A DNA stretch of 21,431 nucleotides from Firmicutes bacterium UBA6648 (GTDB taxonomy: Bacteria > Bacillota > Clostridia > Peptostreptococcales > Anaerovoracaceae): NCBI GenBank assembly GCA_002455605.1, contig DKLE01000252.1:1-21431 (forward strand), in the 5' to 3' direction. The translations under genes and the position numbers were made by a program. The first letter of the stretch is position 1; the number at the start of each line of letters is the position of its first letter. Positions 6,759 through 14,333 of this stretch are shown here, piece after piece. Below the pieces are notes generated by a model, which did no database searches, was not told where the DNA came from, and worked only from the letters and a program-made list of their open reading frames with translations.

Positions 6759-8153
6759 ATGCCTTTTAACACCTTTGAAAATTATCCGATGTCATGGAAA
6801 CCGCACATAGATAAGAAAGAGCATGTTTTATACCGGGCTTTAGCCCATCAATTGGAAGAGGATATTGTTAACGGAACACTTTTGCCGGGGACGAAGCTGC
6901 CTCCCCAGCGGGAATTGGCCGATTATTTAGATATAAATGTAAGCACTGTTTCAAAGGCTTTTAAGCTCTGTGAATTAAAAGGGTTATTGAGTGCTACTGT
7001 GGGGAGCGGCACTTACGTTTCCTTTGATGCCTTATCTAATACCCGGCTGTTGGCTGAAAATATTGCTGCTCATGTAATACCCATGGGTACCACTGTTCCT
7101 GATGCTGAGGCTAATAAGCTTGTACTTCAAGAGCTAAAGAGATTAGTTCGGGAATCGGAAGCAGAAAAATTATTTCAATATGCTAATCCGGATGATAATC
7201 TGTGGCAAAAAGATGCTGCGGTATTATGGATGAGCAAATGCGGTTTTAACCCGAAAAAGGATAATATTTTATTTGCTAACGGCGGACAAAATGCCATCAC
7301 TGCTATTTTTATGGGAGTTTTTAAATATGGTGATCGGATAGGGGTGGAACCTCATGCGTATTCGGATATGAAATCTGCCGCTAATATGCTGGGCATTCAA
7401 TTAGTGCCTATTCATTTTATGGATAAACAGAAAAATGAAGAATTAAACAGGGAAGCTTTGCTTTATGCCTGTAAAAATAATAATTTAAAAGGCCTTTATC
7501 TAATACCGGATCATCAGAATCCCACCACCTATACGATGCCGGTTAAAGCGAGAAAGCAGCTGGCAAAAATAGCCTGCAAGATGGATTTGGTTGTCATCGA
7601 AGACGGCACTTATCATTTAATGAGTGGAATACAAGAAACTATCGCAGCCTTTGCACCGGAAAATACAATCTATATTGCCAACTTATCAAAAGCTATTTCC
7701 CCAGGATTAAGACTGGCTTATGTTTCAGCACCAAAGCAGTATAAAAATCAAATTTCCAATGCTTTATATAATATGAATATTTCTGTTTCACCGCTGATGG
7801 TCAATTTGGCAGCCCGCCTGATCGTTTCAGGACAAGCAGAAAATGTGCTGACGATGCACAGAAGGCAAAACATCCTCAGAAATGAGAAGGTTAATCAGTA
7901 TTTATCCGGCTATGAGTGCCGGGGAGAGAATACCGGGATTTTTCGCTGGCTGCTGCTTCCCGGCAAAATAAGCGGAAATGAATTTGAAGCTCTGGCATTA
8001 AAGCATGGGGTTCAGGTTTACGCCGCAGAGCGGTTTGCAGTGGGAAATACAGTTCCCGAAAGGGCAGTGAGAATAGCGGTGTGCGGAACCCACACTATAG
8101 AAGAATTAGAAAAGGGATTAAAGATTATAAAAAAGCTGTTGGCTTCCTTGTAA
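6759..8153 (+). CDS. MocR-type (GntR-HTH + aminotransferase fold) transcriptional regulator
   Basis: A 464-residue protein with an N-terminal winged helix (about residues 22-90, with LPPQRELADYLDINVSTVSKA) and a class-I aminotransferase-like domain. It keeps the PLP site: the Schiff-base lysine is K311 in NLSKAISPGLRLAY, and the PDHQNPTT segment provides the cofactor-ring Asn. AAGGAG sits 6-7 nt before the ATG. MocR regulators use PLP and often an amino acid or amine as effector. A terminator follows, then azlC and azlD, so control of branched-chain amino acid export is plausible. A separate aminotransferase activity cannot be excluded. An AATCA-N8-TGATT inverted repeat at 6723-6740 could be an autoregulatory site (weak). 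Confidence 0.88.
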   Translation: MPFNTFENYPMSWKPHIDKKEHVLYRALAHQLEEDIVNGTLLPGTKLPPQRELADYLDINVSTVSKAFKLCELKGLLSATVGSGTYVSFDALSNTRLLAENIAAHVIPMGTTVPDAEANKLVLQELKRLVRESEAEKLFQYANPDDNLWQKDAAVLWMSKCGFNPKKDNILFANGGQNAITAIFMGVFKYGDRIGVEPHAYSDMKSAANMLGIQLVPIHFMDKQKNEELNREALLYACKNNNLKGLYLIPDHQNPTTYTMPVKARKQLAKIACKMDLVVIEDGTYHLMSGIQETIAAFAPENTIYIANLSKAISPGLRLAYVSAPKQYKNQISNALYNMNISVSPLMVNLAARLIVSGQAENVLTMHRRQNILRNEKVNQYLSGYECRGENTGIFRWLLLPGKISGNEFEALALKHGVQVYAAERFAVGNTVPERAVRIAVCGTHTIEELEKGLKIIKKLLASL

Positions 8154-8178
8154 GAGTAAATAGTATATATTTTGTATG

Positions 8179-8212
8179 CCACACAATTATTTAATTGTGT
8201 GGTGATTTTTTA
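8179..8212 (+). terminator. Rho-independent terminator between the MocR gene and azlC
   Basis: CCACACAATT (8179-8188) pairs perfectly with AATTGTGTGG (8193-8202) around a 4-nt loop, followed by TGATTTTTT. It ends the regulator transcript, or could act as a conditional attenuator of azlCD, since no strong promoter is seen in the 52 nt before azlC. Confidence 0.8.
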
Positions 8213-8264
8213 TGTGCTAATATTATTTTTATACAAAAAGTTACAAGCTAGGAGGCTGTCTATT

Positions 8265-8966
8265 TTGAACAATTTTCGTTTTACACTGCAAAAAATAATA
8301 CCAATCATGTTCGAGTACATATTTGTTGGGATCGCCTTTGGTATCTTACTGAATGATGCAGGCTATTCGGTGGTCTGGTCGGTTCTCTGCGGTTTTTTTA
8401 TTTACGCCGGATCCATGCAGATTGTTATGATATCCCTTATGACCTCAGGTGTACCGTTATATATGATAGCGGCTATGACTTTTTTCATAAATGCGAGACA
8501 TATTTTTTACGGACTGGGGTATGTGAATAAATTTCGGCATATGGGGTGGAAGTATCCTTATATGGTATTGACAATGACAGACGAAACCTATTCCATTCGA
8601 TGTGACTTAGAATATCCGGAAGGTGTAGACCAGCAGAAAGTAGATTTTTATATAGCTTTGTTTCCTCATCTGCTGTGGACGGTTAGCTGTGCCGTAGGAT
8701 CTCTGTTAGGAGGAATGCTCACTTTTGATATGACAGGGATTGATTTTTCCGCAACAGCTTTTTTTGTTACGGTATGTGTTAATCAATGGAGGCAGTTTGG
8801 CTCACGCATTCCCGCAGTCACCGGATTAATCAGTGCAGCTGTGTTTTACTTTTTATTCGGAGCAGACCATTTTCTATTACCGGCTTTGTCCGTTAGTTTA
8901 ATTGTATTGGTTATTATGAAGGATAAAGTAACGCTGCAGATGGGAGGAGTACAGGATGTCAAATAA
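8265..8966 (+). CDS. azlC: AzlC family branched-chain amino acid exporter, large subunit
   Basis: A 233-residue integral membrane protein of the AzlC family (LIV-E exporters), with features FEYIFVGIAFGILLNDAGY and FINARHIFYGLGY. It works with AzlD to export leucine, isoleucine, valine or analogues such as azaleucine. The start is TTG 8265, 9 nt after AGGAGG (8250-8255). An in-frame ATG at 8172 was rejected because the frame would run through the terminator hairpin and add about 31 residues foreign to the family. The stop overlaps azlD by 11 nt, showing coupled translation. Confidence 0.88.
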   Translation: MNNFRFTLQKIIPIMFEYIFVGIAFGILLNDAGYSVVWSVLCGFFIYAGSMQIVMISLMTSGVPLYMIAAMTFFINARHIFYGLGYVNKFRHMGWKYPYMVLTMTDETYSIRCDLEYPEGVDQQKVDFYIALFPHLLWTVSCAVGSLLGGMLTFDMTGIDFSATAFFVTVCVNQWRQFGSRIPAVTGLISAAVFYFLFGADHFLLPALSVSLIVLVIMKDKVTLQMGGVQDVK

Positions 8967-9294
8967 TTTAATCTATTTTGCGGGGATCATTGGAGTCGTT
9001 GCTGCGGTAACCTGGCTGACCAGGGCTATTCCGTATCTTTTATTCGGAGGTCAGAAAGAACTGCCGGAAACGGTTGAATATCTTGGCAAGGTTCTTCCTG
9101 CTTCCATTATGATTATTTTAGTCATTTATTGTCTCAGGAATATTAATTTAACATCCTTTCCCTTTGGATTGGCGGAATTAATTTCTGTGGGGATTGTTAT
9201 CACCGCACAGCTTATACGGAAAGACAGTATTTTCAGCATGGTGCTGGGAACTGCCGGCTATATGATCTTGATTCGGACGGTATTTGCCGGTTAA
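8956..9294 (+). CDS. azlD: AzlD family branched-chain amino acid exporter, small subunit
   Basis: A 112-residue membrane protein with three to four hydrophobic segments, resembling AzlD (conserved WLTRAIPYLLFGG near the N-terminus). It overlaps the end of azlC by 11 nt and has its own GGGAGGAG site inside azlC. Together the pair forms the exporter. The stop lies only 7 nt from the stop of the convergent nitrilase gene, with no clear terminator between them. Confidence 0.88.
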   Translation: MSNNLIYFAGIIGVVAAVTWLTRAIPYLLFGGQKELPETVEYLGKVLPASIMIILVIYCLRNINLTSFPFGLAELISVGIVITAQLIRKDSIFSMVLGTAGYMILIRTVFAG

Positions 9295-9301
9295 ATAGCT
9301 G

Positions 9302-10129
9302 TTAAAGCACCGATAAAGTATATACGTCAGAGCGTCTGTGCATTAACAGCGGCAGCTGTCCGCGGATTTGTTCAACAGTGTCCAGGTTCAACTCTTGAAT
9401 GGTGAAGCCTTCTTTTTCATCCATTTGGCTGATAACCTCACCCCAAGGGGAGACTATAATGCTGTGTCCCCAGGAAATGTATTTGGAGGATAAATCCCGG
9501 GCTGTAGCTGTACCGATTGCATAGACCTGATTATCTATTGCTCTGGAACGGAACATAATTTCCCAATGGGCAGGACCTGTGGTCATGTTAAAAGCCGCGG
9601 GAACCAGCAAAATTTTTGCCCCTTGATCTACCATAATACGGGCGAGCTCAGGAAATCGGAAATCATAGCATATACAGAGACCCATTCGGCAGAATTCCGT
9701 ATCAAAAACGGTGGCTTGGCTGCCGGCAGACAGGGTGTCAGATTCCTTGAAGCGCTGACCGTCTTTTATATCAATATCAAATAAATGCATTTTGCGGTGT
9801 TTGGCAATTTGCTCGCCTTGACGATTAAAGACATAAGCAGTATTATATATATTACCTGCCTGATCTTTTTCAGGAATCGACCCGGCAGACAGATAAACCT
9901 GATACTGCTTTGCCAATTGAGAACAGATATTCCATAATTGTCCTTGCTCTTCTTCTGCAAAAATCGGAAAGCTGGAGGTCTTATAGGGACATGCAAACAT
10001 CTCAGGTAAAGTCACCAAATCAATTTGTTCGCTGCAAATCTTCTTAAAGGAAGAAGAAAGGTATTCGTAAACCTGACTTTTTTCAGAAATAACCTGAGTT
10101 TGAAGCTGAGCCACTCTTATCGTATTCAT
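9302..10129 (-). CDS. Nitrilase-superfamily carbon-nitrogen hydrolase, omega-amidase-like
   Basis: A 275-residue cytosolic hydrolase with the full catalytic set: E43 in LPEMFACPYK, K113 in HRKMHLFDIDI and C154 in CICYDFRFPEL. The HRKMHLFDIDI and CYDFRFPE segments resemble Nit2-type omega-amidases, which hydrolyse alpha-ketoglutaramate or alpha-ketosuccinamate formed by glutamine or asparagine transaminases. The start ATG (10127-10129) follows AGGAGGTATAAGA; a longer frame from 10186 adds 19 unrelated residues and covers the promoter. It is convergent with azlCD. The amino-acid context fits a nitrogen-metabolism role, but exact substrate is not fixed by the sequence. Confidence 0.85.
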   Translation of the reverse strand: MNTIRVAQLQTQVISEKSQVYEYLSSSFKKICSEQIDLVTLPEMFACPYKTSSFPIFAEEEQGQLWNICSQLAKQYQVYLSAGSIPEKDQAGNIYNTAYVFNRQGEQIAKHRKMHLFDIDIKDGQRFKESDTLSAGSQATVFDTEFCRMGLCICYDFRFPELARIMVDQGAKILLVPAAFNMTTGPAHWEIMFRSRAIDNQVYAIGTATARDLSSKYISWGHSIIVSPWGEVISQMDEKEGFTIQELNLDTVEQIRGQLPLLMHRRSDVYTLSVL

Positions 10130-10157
10130 TCTTATACCTCCTGATTTTATTAAGCCG

Positions 10158-10186
10158 ATCATATACATAAATTTGTGGCAAGTCAA
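10158..10186 (-). promoter_or_regulatory. Sigma-A-type promoter of the nitrilase gene
   Basis: On the minus strand, TTGACT (10186-10181), a 17-bp spacer and TATGAT (10163-10158) form a near-consensus promoter. The predicted start is about 20 nt before the ATG. Confidence 0.7.
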
Positions 10187-10202
10187 TTAAAACAGATGAA
10201 TT

Positions 10203-10231
10203 TTGCCATATTTGTTAAAGTATACTATTGT
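10203..10231 (+). promoter_or_regulatory. Possible promoter of the HD-domain gene
   Basis: TTGCCA (10203-10208), 17 bp, then TATTGT (10226-10231) is the best plus-strand housekeeping promoter in this divergent region. The -10 is weak. Three TTAA-type hexamers with 11-bp phasing (10244, 10255, 10266) lie just downstream. Confidence 0.3.
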
Positions 10232-10369
10232 AAATAAAGAAACTTAACAGGAATTTAATTTTTTCTTAATAGAATAAACACATGGACATGATAAAATAAC
10301 GTGATTTTAAAAGATTAAAAATGGTTTGCTGTGGGATGTAGAGGCAGCAAGGAGAAAGAGGGGATTCGT

Positions 10370-11053
10370 ATGAATAAGAAAAAGATAACTTTTGAAGATA
10401 TTAAAAACAGTGAAGAGATTTCTACTTATATCAAAAAGGGAAATGATCTGCTGGGAGCAATTGGCTTTACCGAACATGGATTTGCTCATGCGGGAAAGGT
10501 GGCAGCGAGAGCAGCAGAGATACTCACTGTTCTGGACTATGACGAGAGAACAATTGAACTTGCTAAAATAGCCGGATATATACATGACATCGGAAATTGC
10601 ATTAACCGGCATGACCACGCTCAAAGCGGAGCTGTTATGGCATTTCGAATTTTAGACAGAATGCATTTTGATGCAGAGGAATTGGCAGATATCATTGGAG
10701 CAGTAGGTAATCACGATGAAGGCACGGGGGTAGCCTTCAGTCCAATTTCAGCTGCGTTGATTTTAGCGGATAAATCGGATGTAAGAAGAAGCCGTGTACG
10801 CTATAAAAACAGAAATGAAGAAAAATTATCGGAGGATATACACGATCGTGTAAATTATGCGGTTCATCATACCCACTTAACAGTAGATAAGGAAGAAAAG
10901 TCTATATTGCTGGAATTAAGCATTGATACGGAAATCAGTGCGGTAATGGAGTATTTTGAAATATTCCTTACCAGAATGATTATGTGCCGCAATGCAGCTC
11001 AATTCTTGGGGTTATCCTTTGAGTTAAGCATTAATAATATCCGATTGCTATAA
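10370..11053 (+). CDS. HD-domain metal-dependent phosphohydrolase
   Basis: A 227-residue protein with the HD metal-binding pattern: H40 (HGFAHAGKV), H72-D73 (GYIHDIGN) and D134 (ILADKSDVRRSR), plus extra histidines H81, H83 and H115 that could support a second metal. HD proteins of this length act on nucleotides, cyclic (di)nucleotides or other phosphoesters; the substrate cannot be told here. The chosen start is ATG 10370, preceded by AGAGGGG; an in-frame ATG at 10331 is not preceded by a good site. It stands alone between a divergent promoter region and a weak hairpin at 11174. Confidence 0.8.
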   Translation: MNKKKITFEDIKNSEEISTYIKKGNDLLGAIGFTEHGFAHAGKVAARAAEILTVLDYDERTIELAKIAGYIHDIGNCINRHDHAQSGAVMAFRILDRMHFDAEELADIIGAVGNHDEGTGVAFSPISAALILADKSDVRRSRVRYKNRNEEKLSEDIHDRVNYAVHHTHLTVDKEEKSILLELSIDTEISAVMEYFEIFLTRMIMCRNAAQFLGLSFELSINNIRLL

Positions 11054-11173
11054 TGGCAGGGTGATTAAAATGGACTTTGTATAACAGGGGGGCTGTCTCA
11101 AAAGGGGATAGAAGCACTAGTAGGAAGACGATAAAAATATTATTGTTTACCCGAGAGTGAGTCTGTCAATATT

Positions 11174-11201
11174 AAAAGGGACAGTCCTTTTCGTTGTTTT
11201 T
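11174..11201 (+). terminator. Weak terminator downstream of the HD gene
   Basis: AAAAGGG (11174-11180) pairs with TCCTTTT (11185-11191) around ACAG, followed by CGTTGTTTTT. The stem is short and A-U rich, so termination may be partial. It lies 120 nt after the HD stop codon, in a 278-nt intergenic region that also holds the thioesterase promoter and an IS-end-like stretch at 11087-11107. Confidence 0.4.
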
Positions 11202-11233
11202 AAGAGAAGCAAGGTTGACGGATAAATTATATT

Positions 11234-11262
11234 TTGACGTAGTTGCGCCGGTAGTTTATACT
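11234..11262 (+). promoter_or_regulatory. Sigma-A-type promoter of the thioesterase-CDF-larC operon
   Basis: TTGACG (11234-11239), a 17-bp spacer and TATACT (11257-11262), each one base off consensus, give a strong housekeeping promoter. The start would be near 11269, leaving about 60 nt before the thioesterase ATG. Confidence 0.7.
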
Positions 11263-11331
11263 TATGACAAAAGAAAAGAGAAAAATTACCACTATCGGTT
11301 TTAATTAGTAATACACAGGAGGTAACAAAAG

Positions 11332-11796
11332 ATGGATAACAGACAGATTGTAATGAGCCAAGTAATGCTTCCAAATCAAGCAAATGTGGCAGGAAATGTG
11401 CACGGTGGAGAAATTATGAAGTTTATGGATACAGCTGCAGGTGCAGTGGCAATGAAGTATTCCAAGAGCAATTGTGTGACAGCAAGAGTGGATGAATTGG
11501 AGTTTCATCTTCCCATATTTGTGGGGGCGCTTGTTACTTGCACTGCAACAGTAGTATATGTAGGCAGAACTTCTATGGAGGTCTTTGTTAATGTAGAGGT
11601 GGAAGATTTAGAATCAAACAGCGGCCCCCAGAAAGCTTTATCTGCATACTTTACCATGGTGGCTATGGGAAGAAACGGAAAACCTCAGGCAGTTCGGGAA
11701 TATATACCTCAGACAGACGAGGAAATCAAGATGCATGAGGAAGCTAAAATCCGAATTGAAGCTCATAAGGAAAAGAAAAAAAGACTATCAAAATAA
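11332..11796 (+). CDS. Acyl-CoA thioesterase (hotdog fold, YciA/BACH type)
   Basis: A 154-residue hotdog-fold thioesterase that hydrolyses acyl-CoA to free acid and CoA. The family signature is GNVHGGEIMKFMDTAAG (residues 21-37), with H24, G25 and D33 in the active-site region; VTARVDELEFHLPIFVGALV forms the following strands. The tail is a charged, Lys-rich helix. AGGAGG (11317-11322) lies 9 nt before the ATG. It is the first gene of an operon, 15 nt before the CDF gene. No link in function with metal transport is apparent. Confidence 0.88.
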   Translation: MDNRQIVMSQVMLPNQANVAGNVHGGEIMKFMDTAAGAVAMKYSKSNCVTARVDELEFHLPIFVGALVTCTATVVYVGRTSMEVFVNVEVEDLESNSGPQKALSAYFTMVAMGRNGKPQAVREYIPQTDEEIKMHEEAKIRIEAHKEKKKRLSK

Positions 11797-11811
11797 ATCG
11801 GAAGTGAGATT

Positions 11812-12708
11812 GTGAACGACAAACTTAGTGTTGAAAAAAGAATATTAAAAATATCCATGGCGGGAAGCATTATTTTTATGATAGCAGAGGGGATCATGGC
11901 ATATATCACCAGGTCCAATTCTATTTTAATGGACTGCATATACGATACTGCGGACTTAATTATGATAGGACCTTTTCTTCTGCTGGTTCCCCTATTGTAT
12001 AAGCCTGTTACAGAAAAAAGACCTTACGGATTTTCTCAAGTGGAGTCGCTTTTTATTATCATTAAATGCAGCATTTTAATTGTCATAACAGCACAGTTGG
12101 TTTTTTATAACGTTCATATTATATTGCGAGGGGGAAATCATGTAAACGGGGGGATCGTTGCAGCCTTTGAATTGGCTTTATCTGCCGGCTGCATCCTGAT
12201 TTACGGGGTACTGATTCATTACAATAAAATTTTTTCTTCTCCTTCCATTAAAGCCGATCTTTATATGTGGAGAATGGATATTATAGGGAGCCTTGGAGTA
12301 GGAATTGCATTTATTGTTCAATTACTGCTGCAACAAACGGACTTGCGGTGGATTATCCCCTATATAGACCCTATGGTGGCAATCACTATGGCCATATGGC
12401 TGATCGCAGAACCAGTCAGAATGGTTATAGAGGGTATTAAAAATCTCATACTTTTTGCGCCAAATGAGGAAATTATGGAAAACATCCGAATGGTGGTTAA
12501 TAAGCATTTGGAGAACTATCCGTACTCGGTGAGCTTCCTCGACGTGATTCAAACGGGAAGAAAGGCCTGGGTGGAAATCTATATCCACAGTGAAAGTGAT
12601 TTTATTAGCCAGAATCAGCTTAAGAAAGCACATAGCAAGATAAAAAAAGAACTGAGGGAACAGTATGATCAGATTTATGTGGAATTGATACCGGATATAT
12701 CTGACTAA
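11812..12708 (+). CDS. Cation diffusion facilitator (CDF) family metal transporter
   Basis: A 298-residue protein with about six membrane segments and a C-terminal cytoplasmic domain (from about residue 212), the usual CDF/ZitB/YiiP plan. Start is GTG 11812 behind GGAAGTGAG. The transport site would be D41 and D45 in TM2 (DCIYD), M152 and D156 in TM5 (MWRMD). Methionine thus replaces the His (Zn type) or Asp (Mn type) normally seen in TM5. The conserved DP pair before TM6 (YIDPMVAI) and the RPYGFSQVE loop support the family call. Such a site suggests a metal other than zinc, or a divergent transporter. The gene lies 26 nt before larC, so nickel is a possibility (inference only). Confidence 0.82.
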   Translation: MNDKLSVEKRILKISMAGSIIFMIAEGIMAYITRSNSILMDCIYDTADLIMIGPFLLLVPLLYKPVTEKRPYGFSQVESLFIIIKCSILIVITAQLVFYNVHIILRGGNHVNGGIVAAFELALSAGCILIYGVLIHYNKIFSSPSIKADLYMWRMDIIGSLGVGIAFIVQLLLQQTDLRWIIPYIDPMVAITMAIWLIAEPVRMVIEGIKNLILFAPNEEIMENIRMVVNKHLENYPYSVSFLDVIQTGRKAWVEIYIHSESDFISQNQLKKAHSKIKKELREQYDQIYVELIPDISD

Positions 12709-12734
12709 AAATAGAAAGCAAGTAGGAGAGCAAG

Positions 12735-14060
12735 ATGAGCAAAATATTGTACTTGGAGTGTTATTCCGGTATAAGCGGAGATATGACAGTGGGAGCCCTG
12801 TTGGATCTGGGAGCGGATCAAAAGGTGCTGGAAAGCACTCTTGAAAGTTTGAACCTGGAAGGATATCATCTCCATTTTGGAAGAACAAAGAAATGCGGTA
12901 TTGATGCCTATGATTTTGATGTATATCTGGAAGAAGATCATAGCCATGAACACAAAGACCATGAACATTTTGGACATGAACAGCATCACCATCATGATCA
13001 TGAACACCATCAGCATGAACACGGACATCATCATCAACATGGGCACGAAAATCATCATCAACATGAACATCGAAATATAAGTGATATTTACACTATCATC
13101 GATACAATGAAAGCCAGTGAAAAAGTGAAGGCCTTGTCCAGAAAAATTTTTGATATCGTTGCTGAAGCAGAGGTCAAGGCTCATGGAATTTCAAAAGAAG
13201 AGGTTCATTTCCACGAAGTTGGAGCCATTGATTCCATCGTGGATATCCTCAGTGTGGCAATATGTATGGAGAATCTTGGGATCGATCAAGTAATCCTTTC
13301 TCCTTTGTACGAAGGGCATGGGTTTGTTTCGTGTCAACATGGAAGCATTCCTGTTCCTGTTCCGGCAACGGCCAATATAGCAGCCCAATATGCCTTAAAA
13401 TTGAAAATAACCCATAATGAAGGGGAAATGGTTACACCTACCGGAGCAGCTATTGCAGCAGCTCTAAACAGCGGGGGAAAACTACCCGAGAATTATATCA
13501 TTAAAAAAATCGGCATAGGAGCAGGAAAAAAAGAGTTTAGAAATGCTAATATTCTCCGAGCAATGATCCTTGAAGAGGTTTTTGAAAATGAAAGGAATAT
13601 GGTCTCAACAGAAAAAACAGATACTCTGTGGAAGCTGGAAACCAATCTGGATGACTGCAGCGGAGAAGCAATGGGCTTGGCTTTAGAGTGCTTATATCAG
13701 GCCGGTGCGGCAGACGTCTGGTATACTCCTATATATATGAAGAAAAACAGACCGGCTTATATGCTTCAGGTTTTATGCAGATCGGAACAAATCCATTCTA
13801 TGCAGAAAATTATTTTTCAGCAGACAACCACCTTGGGAATTCGGAGAACATTGATTGAAAGAACAATTCTAAACCGTGAAATTAAAAAAATAGATACACC
13901 TTACGGAAGCATGGATGTGAAAGTGTGCGACGATGGAGGACAAGTCTATTTCTATCCGGAATATGAGGATATACGAAGGGTTTGTTTAGAAAAGCAGAGA
14001 AGTTATAAAGAAGTCTATCAAGAGGTTATTGAACTTTGCAAAAAATATAATACTCTTTGA
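12735..14060 (+). CDS. larC: LarC, nickel-pincer cofactor biosynthesis protein, with His-rich insertion
   Basis: A 441-residue protein of the LarC family, which inserts nickel into the pyridinium-dithiocarboxylate pincer cofactor of LarA-type enzymes in a CTP-dependent reaction. It begins LYLECYSGISGDMTVGALLDLG, as the family does, and keeps HFHEVGAIDSIVDI, TPTGAAIAAAL and the C-terminal LETNLDDCSGEAMG half. In Lactiplantibacillus plantarum larC is split into larC1/larC2 and joined by frameshifting; here it is one continuous frame. Residues 69-112 form an insertion with 24 histidines among Asp, Glu, Gln and Gly, a probable nickel store. AGGAGAG lies upstream of the ATG. No larA, larB or larE is in the window. 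Confidence 0.92.
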   Translation: MSKILYLECYSGISGDMTVGALLDLGADQKVLESTLESLNLEGYHLHFGRTKKCGIDAYDFDVYLEEDHSHEHKDHEHFGHEQHHHHDHEHHQHEHGHHHQHGHENHHQHEHRNISDIYTIIDTMKASEKVKALSRKIFDIVAEAEVKAHGISKEEVHFHEVGAIDSIVDILSVAICMENLGIDQVILSPLYEGHGFVSCQHGSIPVPVPATANIAAQYALKLKITHNEGEMVTPTGAAIAAALNSGGKLPENYIIKKIGIGAGKKEFRNANILRAMILEEVFENERNMVSTEKTDTLWKLETNLDDCSGEAMGLALECLYQAGAADVWYTPIYMKKNRPAYMLQVLCRSEQIHSMQKIIFQQTTTLGIRRTLIERTILNREIKKIDTPYGSMDVKVCDDGGQVYFYPEYEDIRRVCLEKQRSYKEVYQEVIELCKKYNTL

Positions 14061-14099
14061 TTTTATAATACTTTATGCTAGAGGTATAAAAGAGAATAG

Positions 14100-14155
14100 A
14101 ATGCTGAAAAATAGATTAGAAGCCCGTAATCTAATTGGATTTTTCAGCATTTTTA
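14100..14155 (+). terminator. Rho-independent terminator after larC
   Basis: A long imperfect hairpin: AATGCTGAAAAAT (14100-14112) pairs with ATTTTTCAGCATT (14139-14151), with an inner TAGATTA/TAATCTA stem, followed by TTTTAAT. It closes the thioesterase-CDF-larC operon. Confidence 0.8.
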
Positions 14156-14173
14156 ATATTGCAGGAATAAGAA

Positions 14174-14212
14174 ATAAATGTTAATAAACCGTTAATAATT
14201 TAGATATACAAT
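14174..14212 (+). promoter_or_regulatory. Promoter of secreted-protein gene 1 with 11-bp-phased TTAATA repeats
   Basis: TTAATA at 14181 and again at 14192 gives direct repeats one helical turn apart, as bound by OmpR/PhoB-family regulators. A -10-like TACAAT lies at 14207-14212 and the -35 position has no TTGACA, fitting an activator-dependent promoter. Thirty bases (14174-14203) are identical to the region in front of gene 2 (15534-15563). Confidence 0.55.
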
Positions 14213-14333
14213 GTTTAAGATTGTGAATTACAATAGGTATTGTCAAGAGATACCAAAAGACAGTTTAAAAAGACTTACGTCAGGTATCAGAAATTTAGAG
14301 ACTGAAAGATAAAACGACGATGGAGGTATTGGG

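Noticed and set aside
8172..8264. Upstream ATG start for azlC
   Set aside because: It has no ribosome binding site, runs through a strong terminator hairpin and adds about 31 residues unlike the family; TTG 8265 has a perfect AGGAGG at good spacing.
12939..13070. Repeated CAT/CATCA units that look like a short tandem repeat or CRISPR-like array
   Set aside because: They are codons of the His-rich LarC insertion, in frame with conserved LarC on both sides; there are no regular repeats and spacers. Met-rich open frames read from the same stretch are by-products of the repeat.
12735..14060. Programmed frameshift in larC, as in lactobacilli
   Set aside because: The reading frame is continuous from the start to the stop codon and both LarC halves are in the same frame, so no frameshift is needed.
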